DNA from: DASQTB01 sp035642095
GTDB taxonomy: Bacteria; Actinomycetota; UBA4738; CALAEC01
Assembly (NCBI GenBank): GCA_035642095.1
Contig: DASQTB010000117.1
Location: forward strand, 1 to 10,003
DNA: 10,003 nt
Direction: 5' to 3'
Shown: positions 1 to 6,046 of the stretch, one piece after another
Layout: each line of letters begins with the position of its first letter
How positions within the stretch are numbered: position 1 is the first letter of the stretch
The notes under the pieces: model-generated
Told to the model about the DNA's origin: nothing
The model's database searches: none
Seen by the model: the letters and a program-made list of their open reading frames with translations, nothing else
Position numbers and translations under genes: made by a program

Positions 1-37
1 GACCCGACCGTCGCTCTCTCGGCCGCGCCCGGGCTCC

Positions 38-66
38 TTGTGGCCCCGGCAGGCCGGTCCTACGCT
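38..66 (+). promoter_or_regulatory. Candidate sigma70-type promoter of the mre operon
   Basis: TTGTGG at 38-43 and TACGCT at 61-66 are separated by exactly 17 nt, the preferred spacing for a housekeeping sigma factor. The -10 fits TANNNT and the -35 keeps the TTG triplet. Transcription would start near 73 and leave a leader of about 29 nt. That leader contains AAAGG (90-94), a ribosome binding site 7 nt before the mreB ATG. This is inferred from motifs only, and short motif matches occur by chance. Confidence 0.45.
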
Positions 67-101
67 ACGCCCACCGCCGCATCGACCCCAAAGGCCCCCG
101 C

Positions 102-1139
102 ATGTCCGACAGTCTGTTCTCGTCCATCATGGGCCGCGACATGGCGGTCGACCTCGGCACTGCCAACACCCTCGTCTACGTGCGGGGACGCGGCATCGTC
201 CTGAACGAGCCCTCGGTGGTGGCCGTCAACGTCCGGGACGGGCGCCCGCTGGCCGTCGGGCTCGAGGCCAAGCGGATGATCGGGCGCACGCCGAGCCACA
301 TCGAGGCCATCCGCCCGCTCAAGGACGGGGTCATCGCCAACTTCGAGATCTGCGAGAAGATGCTGCGCTACTTCATCCACCGCGTGCACCAGCGCCGGTG
401 GGCGAAGCCCCGGATGGTGATCTGCGTGCCGTCGGGGATCACCGGTGTGGAGCAGCGGGCGGTGCAGGAGGCGGCCGAGTACGCAGGGGCCCGCAAGACA
501 CCGTTCATCATCGAGGAGCCCATGGCCGCCGGCATCGGTGCCGGCCTGCCCGTCCACGAGCCGACCGGGAACATGGTCGTGGACATCGGCGGCGGCACGA
601 CCGAGGTCGCCGTGATCTCGATGGGCGGCATCGTCACCGCCACCTCGATTCGGGTGGGCGGGGACGAGCTGGACGAGGCCATCATCGCCTACGCGAAGAA
701 GGAGTACTCGATGGTCCTCGGGGAGCGCACCGCCGAGGCGCTGAAACAGGCCATCGGCTCGGCGTTCCCGACCCCCGACGAGATGATCGCCGAGATCAAG
801 GGACGCGACCTGGTGAGCGGGCTCCCCAAGACGATCCACATCTCCGCCGAAGAGGTCCGGAAGGCGATCGAGGAACCGGTCAACGCCATCATCGACGCGA
901 TCAAGAACACCCTCGACCGGTGCCCGCCCGAGCTCGCCGCGGACCTGATGGACCAGGGGATCATCCTCACCGGTGGCGGGGCCCTGCTCCGGGGGCTGGA
1001 CGAGCGGTTGAAGCACGAGACCGGGATGCCGGTGCGGGTTGCGGGTGACCCGCTGTACTGCGTGGTGCTTGGGTCCGGCCGGTGCCTCGAGGAGTTCGAG
1101 GCCATGAAGCGGGTCCTGGTCTCCTCCGGCCGCCGGTAG
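102..1139 (+). CDS. mreB: Rod shape-determining protein MreB (bacterial actin)
   Basis: MreB is an actin-like ATPase that polymerises on the inner face of the cytoplasmic membrane and guides the elongasome (MreC, MreD, PBP2, RodA). The 345-residue product has the usual family length. Visible actin-fold motifs are phosphate 1 (DLGTANT, residues 17-23), phosphate 2 (DIGGGTTE, 161-168) and the adenosine motif (GGGA, from 291). The PSGITGVEQRA segment carries the likely catalytic glutamate (about E117). The ATG at 102 is preceded by AAAGG with 7-nt spacing. The methionine at residue 10 (MGRDMAVDLG) is an alternative start that would remove a short N-terminus. mreC begins 5 nt after the stop. The five-gene order that follows fixes its role as the morphogenetic MreB rather than another actin homologue. 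Confidence 0.98.
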   Translation: MSDSLFSSIMGRDMAVDLGTANTLVYVRGRGIVLNEPSVVAVNVRDGRPLAVGLEAKRMIGRTPSHIEAIRPLKDGVIANFEICEKMLRYFIHRVHQRRWAKPRMVICVPSGITGVEQRAVQEAAEYAGARKTPFIIEEPMAAGIGAGLPVHEPTGNMVVDIGGGTTEVAVISMGGIVTATSIRVGGDELDEAIIAYAKKEYSMVLGERTAEALKQAIGSAFPTPDEMIAEIKGRDLVSGLPKTIHISAEEVRKAIEEPVNAIIDAIKNTLDRCPPELAADLMDQGIILTGGGALLRGLDERLKHETGMPVRVAGDPLYCVVLGSGRCLEEFEAMKRVLVSSGRR

Positions 1140-1144
1140 GCGGC

Positions 1145-2062
1145 ATGGCCATCTCGCAACGACGCATCCGCAGCACCCGTCTCCTCGTCGTCGGCCTGCT
1201 CCTGGCCAGCCTGGTGACGATCACCCTCGATGCCCGGGGGGGACGGGAAGGCCCGCTGGCCACTGCCGGGCGGCTCGGGGCCACCGTGATGGGGCCCCTC
1301 CAGGAGGGGGTGGCCGCCGTGTTCCGACCGATCGGCTCCTGGGTCACCAACGTGTTTCGGGCCGGCTCGCTGGCCGAACAGAACGCGGCCCTGGAGGAGG
1401 AGCTGTCGCTGGTCCGCCGCCAGCTTCAGGAGGAGCTCTCGCTCCGCCGCGAGAACGAGGAGCTGCACGCGCTCCTGGAGCTTCGGGAGCGTCTGGGCTA
1501 CGACGCCACGGACACCGTGGGCGCGACGGTCGTGGCCGAGTCCGTGGGGAACTTCGAATGGTCCGTCGTCATCGATCGGGGCTCGCTCGACGGTGTCACC
1601 GTCGATACGCCGGTCATCGCCGCGGAGGGGCTGGTCGGCCGGGTGATCGAAGTGAATCCCTTCACCTCCAAGGTGCTCCTCATCATCGACCCGGACTCCG
1701 CGGTCAGCGCCCGGCTGGCCTCGAGCGGCGAGCGCGGTTTCATCGAGGGTCAGCGAGACGAGCCGCTCCGGATGGAGCTGGTCAATCCAGAGACCGAGGT
1801 TCGGCCGGGGGAGATCGTCGAGACCTCCGGCTACCAGCTCGAGGAAGACCTGCAGGGTCTGTACCCTTCGGGGGTCCCCATCGGGGTCGTCGATCGGGCG
1901 GCCCCCGCCGAGGACGACGTCCGGCTGGAGATCCTGGTCCGGCCGAACGTCGACTTCTCCCGGCTGGCGAACGTGCTGCTCGTCACGGACACCATGGCGG
2001 TGGATGCCGACGCCCCACCCTCGCCGTCTCCTAGCCCGGCGGAGGACGAAGGCCGTCCGTAG
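1145..2062 (+). CDS. mreC: Rod shape-determining protein MreC
   Basis: MreC is a bitopic membrane protein whose extracytoplasmic part scaffolds the elongasome and activates PBP2. The 305-residue product shows a basic N-terminus (RRIRSTR), one membrane segment at about residues 13-28, and a Leu/Glu-rich coiled coil at about 75-118. The family's beta-rich domain follows, including a segment reading VVIDRGSLDGV and later GLVGRV. The last 20 or so residues form a Pro/Ser/acidic tail (PPSPSPSP), probably disordered. The ATG at 1145 places the basic and membrane segments at the N-terminus, as expected. The frame is open further upstream into mreB, but that extension encodes mreB shadow sequence. 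The ribosome binding site is poor, so translation may be coupled to mreB, which stops 5 nt earlier. Confidence 0.96.
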   Translation: MAISQRRIRSTRLLVVGLLLASLVTITLDARGGREGPLATAGRLGATVMGPLQEGVAAVFRPIGSWVTNVFRAGSLAEQNAALEEELSLVRRQLQEELSLRRENEELHALLELRERLGYDATDTVGATVVAESVGNFEWSVVIDRGSLDGVTVDTPVIAAEGLVGRVIEVNPFTSKVLLIIDPDSAVSARLASSGERGFIEGQRDEPLRMELVNPETEVRPGEIVETSGYQLEEDLQGLYPSGVPIGVVDRAAPAEDDVRLEILVRPNVDFSRLANVLLVTDTMAVDADAPPSPSPSPAEDEGRP

Positions 2063-2072
2063 GCCATGCCGC

Positions 2073-2078
2073 TAGACT
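2073..2078 (+). promoter_or_regulatory. Candidate -10 element for leaderless mreD
   Basis: TAGACT fits the TANNNT -10 consensus. Its last base lies 6 nt before the mreD GTG, so transcription would start at about the first base of that codon (2085). No Shine-Dalgarno sequence is visible in the 22-nt mreC-mreD gap, which fits leaderless initiation. There is no clear -35. Motif-based inference only; ordinary co-transcription with mreC remains likely as well. Confidence 0.25.
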
Positions 2079-2084
2079 GGCCGG

Positions 2085-2591
2085 GTGCGACGGACGCTCG
2101 CGTGGGCCGCGATCGTCGTCACCGCCCTGCTGCTCCAATCGACGGTCTTCGCCCAGATCAAGCTGGCCGGAGCCAAACCGGAGCTCATGTACCTGGTGAC
2201 GATCGTGCTGGCCATGCTGGAGGGGCCGAACTCCGGTGCGGTGGCGGGGTTCTCGGCAGGCATGGCCCAGGACTTCCTCCTCAACGATCCGAAGGGGATG
2301 ACCGCCCTGGTCCTCACCCTGGTGGGGTACGTCGTCGGGATCGTCCGGCAGTTCATCACCACGCCCAGCCCGGCCCTGCCCACGATCCTGGTTGGATCCG
2401 CCACTGCGGCGGGGCTGCTGTTCTACGGGTTCGTGGCGTTCCTGCTGGGCCGTCTGCCCGGAGATGTGCTGTTCCTCCTTCGAGTGGCCTTCCTCGCGGC
2501 GATCTACAACGCAGTCCTCACCCCCCTCCTGTACCCGGTGCTTCGGCGGGTGGCCGAGCTCTCCCGGACGAAGAAGGTGTACCGGTGGTGA
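2085..2591 (+). CDS. mreD: Rod shape-determining membrane protein MreD
   Basis: MreD is a polytopic inner-membrane partner of MreC in the elongasome. The 168-residue product has the typical size and is almost entirely hydrophobic, with about five membrane segments (near residues 5-22, 35-55, 70-90, 100-120 and 130-155). It ends in a basic cytoplasmic tail (TKKVYRW). The segment AGMAQDFLLNDPKG, with D63, matches the conserved MreD loop. The start is GTG at 2085, giving MRRTLAW followed directly by the first membrane segment. No ribosome binding site is visible, and a TANNNT motif sits 6 nt upstream. The call rests on hydropathy, the loop and position between mreC and mrdA; MreD is poorly conserved by sequence. 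Confidence 0.93.
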   Translation: MRRTLAWAAIVVTALLLQSTVFAQIKLAGAKPELMYLVTIVLAMLEGPNSGAVAGFSAGMAQDFLLNDPKGMTALVLTLVGYVVGIVRQFITTPSPALPTILVGSATAAGLLFYGFVAFLLGRLPGDVLFLLRVAFLAAIYNAVLTPLLYPVLRRVAELSRTKKVYRW

Positions 2592-2592
2592 G

Positions 2593-4500
2593 ATGACCGA
2601 CGCCAAGCTGGGGAGGCGGCTGGTCACGGTGGCGGCGGTGATCTCGTTCGCCTTCTCCGCTCTGGTGACCCGCCTGTGGTTCCTCCAGGTCCTGGCGGCC
2701 GAGGAGTATCGAGACCAGGCGACCGGGAACTACGTCCGCCTGATCCCGGTCCCCGCTCCGCGGGGCCGCATCCTCGACCGAAACGGACGGGCGCTGGTCG
2801 ACAATCGGCGGGCCATCGTCATCACCGTGGATCGCCAGAAGGTGGGCGACGAGGAAGCCCTGCTTCGTGACCTCTCAGCCCTGCTGGACGAGCCGATGAC
2901 GGATCTGGGCGAGCGTCTGGGCGACCCCGATTACCTCCCGTACCAGCCGGTCCCGGTGTACGAGGGCGCCTCGGAGACGGTGGCCATTTACCTGAAGGAG
3001 CACGCCGACGACTTCCCAGGCGTTGACGTTCGGGAGGCGGGCGTCCGGAGATATGCGGAGGGCGGCCTGGCTCCCCACGTCCTCGGGTATCTGGGCCAGG
3101 TCAATCCCGAGGAGCTCAAGGATCCGTCGTTCGTCGACCTCCGTCCGGGGCAACTGGTCGGGCGGGGCGGCGTCGAGCAGCGCTACGAGGAGTACCTCCG
3201 TGGCACCGACGGCTGGCTCAAGCAGGAGATCGACGCTCAGGGTGAGCTCCAGGGCACGCTCGGGGTGCGGGACGAGACTCCTGGGAACGACGTCGTCCTC
3301 TCCCTGGACGCGGACATCCAGCGGCTGGCGGAGGAGACCATGGAGGAGGCGGTGTCCCAGGCTCGAGGGATCGCCACGATCACCGGGTACCTAAAGGCCA
3401 CCGGTGGCGCCGTGGTGGTCCTCGACCCGAACGATGGCCACATCGTGGCCCTGGCCTCCTACCCGACGTTCGACCCGGAGTTGTTCCTGGAGCCGCTGAC
3501 CTCCAGGGAATACCGTCGCCGGTTCCTCCTCCCAGGGCGGAACTATCCGCTTACCAACCGGGCCATCGCCGGTCTGTATCCGCCCGGATCGACATTCAAG
3601 CCCTTCGTGGCCGCGGCCGCGCTCCGGGCCGGCTATGCGAGCCCCGAGGGCTTCTATCCCTGCCCGCCGGACTTCGTGGTCCCCGGGGACACCTCGGGAA
3701 CCGTGTTCGGCAACTGGACCGACGCAGACCTGGGCGTTCTGTCGTTCGCCGACTCGCTGATTCGGTCGTGCGACACGGTGTTCTACAAGTGGGGACTCGA
3801 CTTCTACGCGGACCGAAAGCCCCGAGGGGAGCTCATGCAGCATCAGCTCCGTCAGTGGGGGTTCGACGAGTTGACCGGGATCGACATCCCCGGGGAGCAG
3901 GAAGGCCGGATCCCGGACGCTCGATGGAAGCAGGCCGTCCACGCCCAGTATCCCGAGCTGTTCCCCGAGTCGACGTGGCTCCCGGGCGACAACATCAACA
4001 TGTCGATCGGGCAGGGCGACGTGCTGGTCACGCCGCTCCAGCTGGCCACGGCCTACGCGGCGCTGGCCAACGGCGGGACGCTCTATCGGCCGCAGCTGGC
4101 CCTGCGGGTCCAGGAGCCGGACGGGGCCATCATCCGAGAGTTCGAAGGCGAGACGATCGGTCGGATCAACGTTCGGCCATCCCACGTCGCGGCGATCACG
4201 AACGCGCTGCGGGGAGTGGTTCAGGGCAGCGGCACCGCGGCCGGCGCGTTCAGCGGGTGGGACCACACGGCGTATCCCGTCGCCGGGAAGACCGGAACCT
4301 CCGAGGTGCACGGGAAGCAGCCCCACTCCTGGTTCGCGGCGTACGCGCCGGCGGATGACCCCGAGTTCGTCGTCGTGACGGTGGTCGAGGAGGGTGGACA
4401 CGGCTCCCAGGTGGCGGCGCCGATCGTCCGCCGAATGCTGGAGGGGCTCCTGGACCTCGAGCCGAGCGCCTTCTCCATCGAGGCGACGGAGACCGACTGA
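2593..4500 (+). CDS. mrdA: Penicillin-binding protein 2 (elongation-specific transpeptidase)
   Basis: Class B PBP that cross-links peptidoglycan outside the membrane during cell elongation, working with the RodA glycosyltransferase encoded next. The 635-residue product has an N-terminal membrane anchor (about 10-26). Next comes the PBP dimerisation or pedestal region starting with RGRILDRNG (57-65). The transpeptidase domain carries SxxK (STFK, active serine S333 and K336), the SxD form of the second motif (SCD, 392-394) seen in PBP2-type enzymes, and KTG (566-568). The ATG at 2593 follows the mreD stop by one base and lies in a GGTGAG context. An in-frame upstream ATG at 2392 would lie inside mreD and is rejected. 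The stop codon overlaps the rodA start by one base (TGATG), which suggests translational coupling and fixed stoichiometry. Confidence 0.97.
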   Translation: MTDAKLGRRLVTVAAVISFAFSALVTRLWFLQVLAAEEYRDQATGNYVRLIPVPAPRGRILDRNGRALVDNRRAIVITVDRQKVGDEEALLRDLSALLDEPMTDLGERLGDPDYLPYQPVPVYEGASETVAIYLKEHADDFPGVDVREAGVRRYAEGGLAPHVLGYLGQVNPEELKDPSFVDLRPGQLVGRGGVEQRYEEYLRGTDGWLKQEIDAQGELQGTLGVRDETPGNDVVLSLDADIQRLAEETMEEAVSQARGIATITGYLKATGGAVVVLDPNDGHIVALASYPTFDPELFLEPLTSREYRRRFLLPGRNYPLTNRAIAGLYPPGSTFKPFVAAAALRAGYASPEGFYPCPPDFVVPGDTSGTVFGNWTDADLGVLSFADSLIRSCDTVFYKWGLDFYADRKPRGELMQHQLRQWGFDELTGIDIPGEQEGRIPDARWKQAVHAQYPELFPESTWLPGDNINMSIGQGDVLVTPLQLATAYAALANGGTLYRPQLALRVQEPDGAIIREFEGETIGRINVRPSHVAAITNALRGVVQGSGTAAGAFSGWDHTAYPVAGKTGTSEVHGKQPHSWFAAYAPADDPEFVVVTVVEEGGHGSQVAAPIVRRMLEGLLDLEPSAFSIEATETD

Positions 4501-5630
4501 TGGACGTCACGCTGGGTCGGTGGGTGCATCGGGAAGGTGCCCTGCGCCATCTCGACCCGATCCTGATCGTCACCGCGTCCGCTCTGGCCCTGTACGGCCT
4601 GTTCATGGTGTACTCGGCGACCCACCAGGGCCTGGAGTCACTGGGCGAGGACCCCGGCTTCTACCTGAAAAAGCAGGTGGCGTTCCTGATGCTGGGGGTC
4701 ATCGCCATGATCGTCGCGGCCACGTTCGACTATCGCCTGGTGAAGGTCTACGCCCCGATCGCGTACGGAGCGGTGGTCCTGGCGCTCCTCCTGGTCCTCA
4801 CCCCGCTCGGGGACGAGACGGCCGGCGCGCAGCGGTGGATCACGCTGTTCGGGTTCCAGTTCCAGCCCTCCGAGCTGGCCAAGCTGACCGTGGTGGCCGT
4901 GCTGGCGTCCTACCTGTCCGAGCTTCGCGAGGTGCGGTTGGAACATGTGTGGCGAGCCGGGTTCATCGCCGGGGGACCGATGGCCCTGATCTTCCTTCAG
5001 CCCGACATCGGGACGATGATGGTGTTCGGAGGGGTGTTGATCGGCCTGCTGGTGGTGGCCGGCGCCCGGGCCCGGCACATCGCCATCCTGGTGGGGATGG
5101 CCCTCTTCGGAGCGATCATCGCCTTCAACCTCGGCATCGTGAAGGACTACCAGATCGCTCGGCTGACGAGCTTCCTCGATCCCGCGGCCGACCCGCTCCG
5201 GGCCGGCTACAACCGGCAGCAGGCTGAGATCGCCATCGGGGCCGGTGGCCTGTTCGGGCGGGGGTACCTCAACGGTACCCAGACGAACCTCGACTTCGTC
5301 CCCGAGCAGCACACCGACTTCGTGTTCACGGTCGTCGGCGAGGAGCTGGGCTTCGTTGGTGCCACCGGGCTCCTGGGGCTGTACGCGATCCTCTTGTGGC
5401 GAGGGTTCCGGACGGCCCTTATGTCCCGGGACGGATTCGGGACCCTCCTGGCGATGGGGATCGTGACCATGTTCGCCTTCCAGGTCTTCGTGAACGTCGG
5501 GATGACCATGGGCATCATGCCGGTCACTGGCATCCCGTTACCCCTGGTCTCCTACGGGGGGACCTCGATGATCGTCAACTGGATAGCGGTGGGCCTTCTC
5601 CTCAACGTCCATATGCGCCGGTTCAAATAG
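4500..5630 (+). CDS. rodA: RodA, SEDS-family peptidoglycan glycosyltransferase
   Basis: RodA polymerises lipid II into glycan strands at the membrane as the partner of PBP2. The 376-residue polytopic protein has about ten hydrophobic segments. It carries SEDS-family signatures: PSELAK (123-128), DIGTMMVFGG, the extracytoplasmic FVPEQHTDFVF loop with D273 (equivalent, from memory of the family, to the essential aspartate of RodA), EELGFVG, and the C-terminal PLVSYGGTSM (S351 to S356). Its place directly after mrdA, with a one-base overlap, favours RodA over FtsW or SpoVE. It is the last gene of the elongasome operon. A GC hairpin lies 9 nt after its stop. Confidence 0.97.
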   Translation: MDVTLGRWVHREGALRHLDPILIVTASALALYGLFMVYSATHQGLESLGEDPGFYLKKQVAFLMLGVIAMIVAATFDYRLVKVYAPIAYGAVVLALLLVLTPLGDETAGAQRWITLFGFQFQPSELAKLTVVAVLASYLSELREVRLEHVWRAGFIAGGPMALIFLQPDIGTMMVFGGVLIGLLVVAGARARHIAILVGMALFGAIIAFNLGIVKDYQIARLTSFLDPAADPLRAGYNRQQAEIAIGAGGLFGRGYLNGTQTNLDFVPEQHTDFVFTVVGEELGFVGATGLLGLYAILLWRGFRTALMSRDGFGTLLAMGIVTMFAFQVFVNVGMTMGIMPVTGIPLPLVSYGGTSMIVNWIAVGLLLNVHMRRFK

Positions 5631-5638
5631 CGGCTTCC

Positions 5639-5657
5639 GGGGAACCGGTGGATCCCC
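5639..5657 (+). terminator. Possible weak terminator hairpin after rodA
   Basis: GGGGA at 5639-5643 pairs with TCCCC at 5653-5657. After an A-A mismatch the stem continues with CC/GG around a GGT loop. It starts 9 nt after the rodA stop, where the operon would end. There is no real U tract, only mixed sequence (CTGGTATCCTTGT) that itself overlaps a candidate -10 element. It may instead be a processing or attenuation structure. Confidence 0.25.
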
Positions 5658-5658
5658 C

Positions 5659-5667
5659 TGGTATCCT
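5659..5667 (+). promoter_or_regulatory. Candidate extended -10 promoter upstream of the RNase E/G gene
   Basis: TGGTATCCT matches an extended -10 (TG-N-TATNNT). The 10-mer CTGGTATCCT at 5658-5667 recurs exactly at 8339-8348, just before rpmA. The start would fall near 5674 and give a leader of about 200 nt before the RNase ATG at 5874. No -35 is recognisable, which an extended -10 can tolerate. The repeat of the same 10-mer in two upstream regions is the main support. Confidence 0.4.
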
Positions 5668-5673
5668 TGTATC

Positions 5674-5873
5674 GGTGCCCCCGTTCGACGACCCCGCGGT
5701 CCGGGCCAGCCGGACCATTCCCCAGGAGCCCCACCAGGGGCGGCCTGCGTACTCGAGCGGGATCAGTGACGTGCCGGCTGACACCCCCTGGGCCCGCGCC
5801 CCCTCGGGCGCGAGCGGCCCGGCGTGGCGGCCGGATGGGAGCTTCGGGCTCCCCGAGATGAAAGGACCGTTGC
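5674..5873 (+). promoter_or_regulatory. Structured 5' leader of the RNase E/G gene
   Basis: This roughly 200-nt stretch between the candidate promoter and the RNase start contains at least four local hairpins. They are a perfect 7-bp stem at 5698-5716 (loop GCCAG), a 5-bp stem at 5728-5741 (loop ACCA), a perfect 7-bp stem at 5795-5812 (loop CCTC) and a 6-bp stem at 5837-5853 (loop UUCGG). The last ends 7 nt before the AAAGGA ribosome binding site (5861-5866), which is itself 7 nt from the ATG. In E. coli, RNase E autoregulates through a structured rne leader, so a comparable role is plausible here, but it is inferred. No known riboswitch class is recognised. Confidence 0.4.
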
Positions 5874-6046
5874 ATGACCGACGAAGCGCGGGACCCCCAG
5901 GCCGAACAGGCCGGCGAGGGGTCCGCCGAGGCGCGTCCCCGCCCCCGCCGCCGGCGGCGAGGCGGTCGTGGGCGCAGCCGGGGCGGTTCGAGCTCCGCCC
6001 AGCAGCAGGAGTCGACACAGAAGGAGCCGGCCAAAGGATCGGCTGA
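5675..6046 (+). CDS. Speculative leaderless upstream ORF overlapping the RNase start
   Basis: A GTG at 5675 lies 7 nt after the TATCCT element, the distance expected for a leaderless start. The frame stays open for 123 codons and overlaps the RNase gene in another frame from 5874. Before that overlap, codon positions behave like coding DNA in this genome: by hand count about 90% GC at position 3, about 70% at position 1 and about 65% at position 2. The predicted peptide (starting MPPFDDPAVRASRTI) is Pro/Gly/Ala-rich and resembles nothing I recognise. The long out-of-frame overlap argues against a conventional gene. It could be a regulatory leader peptide that affects access to the RNase ribosome binding site, or simply a GC-driven artefact. 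Confidence 0.2.
   Translation: MPPFDDPAVRASRTIPQEPHQGRPAYSSGISDVPADTPWARAPSGASGPAWRPDGSFGLPEMKGPLHDRRSAGPPGRTGRRGVRRGASPPPPPAARRSWAQPGRFELRPAAGVDTEGAGQRIG

Noticed and set aside
60..1016. 318-codon minus-strand frame opposite mreB
   Set aside because: Antisense shadow of mreB with no family features.
38..1048. 336-codon plus-strand frame overlapping mreB
   Set aside because: It is an Arg/Gly/Pro-rich out-of-frame shadow; mreB itself is unambiguous.
1082..1144. Upstream extension of mreC from an earlier in-frame ATG
   Set aside because: It would overlap mreB by 58 nt and place 21 non-hydrophobic shadow residues before the basic and membrane N-terminus typical of MreC.
2392..2592. Upstream extension of mrdA from an in-frame ATG
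   Set aside because: It lies entirely within mreD and encodes shadow sequence before the normal PBP2 anchor at residue 10.
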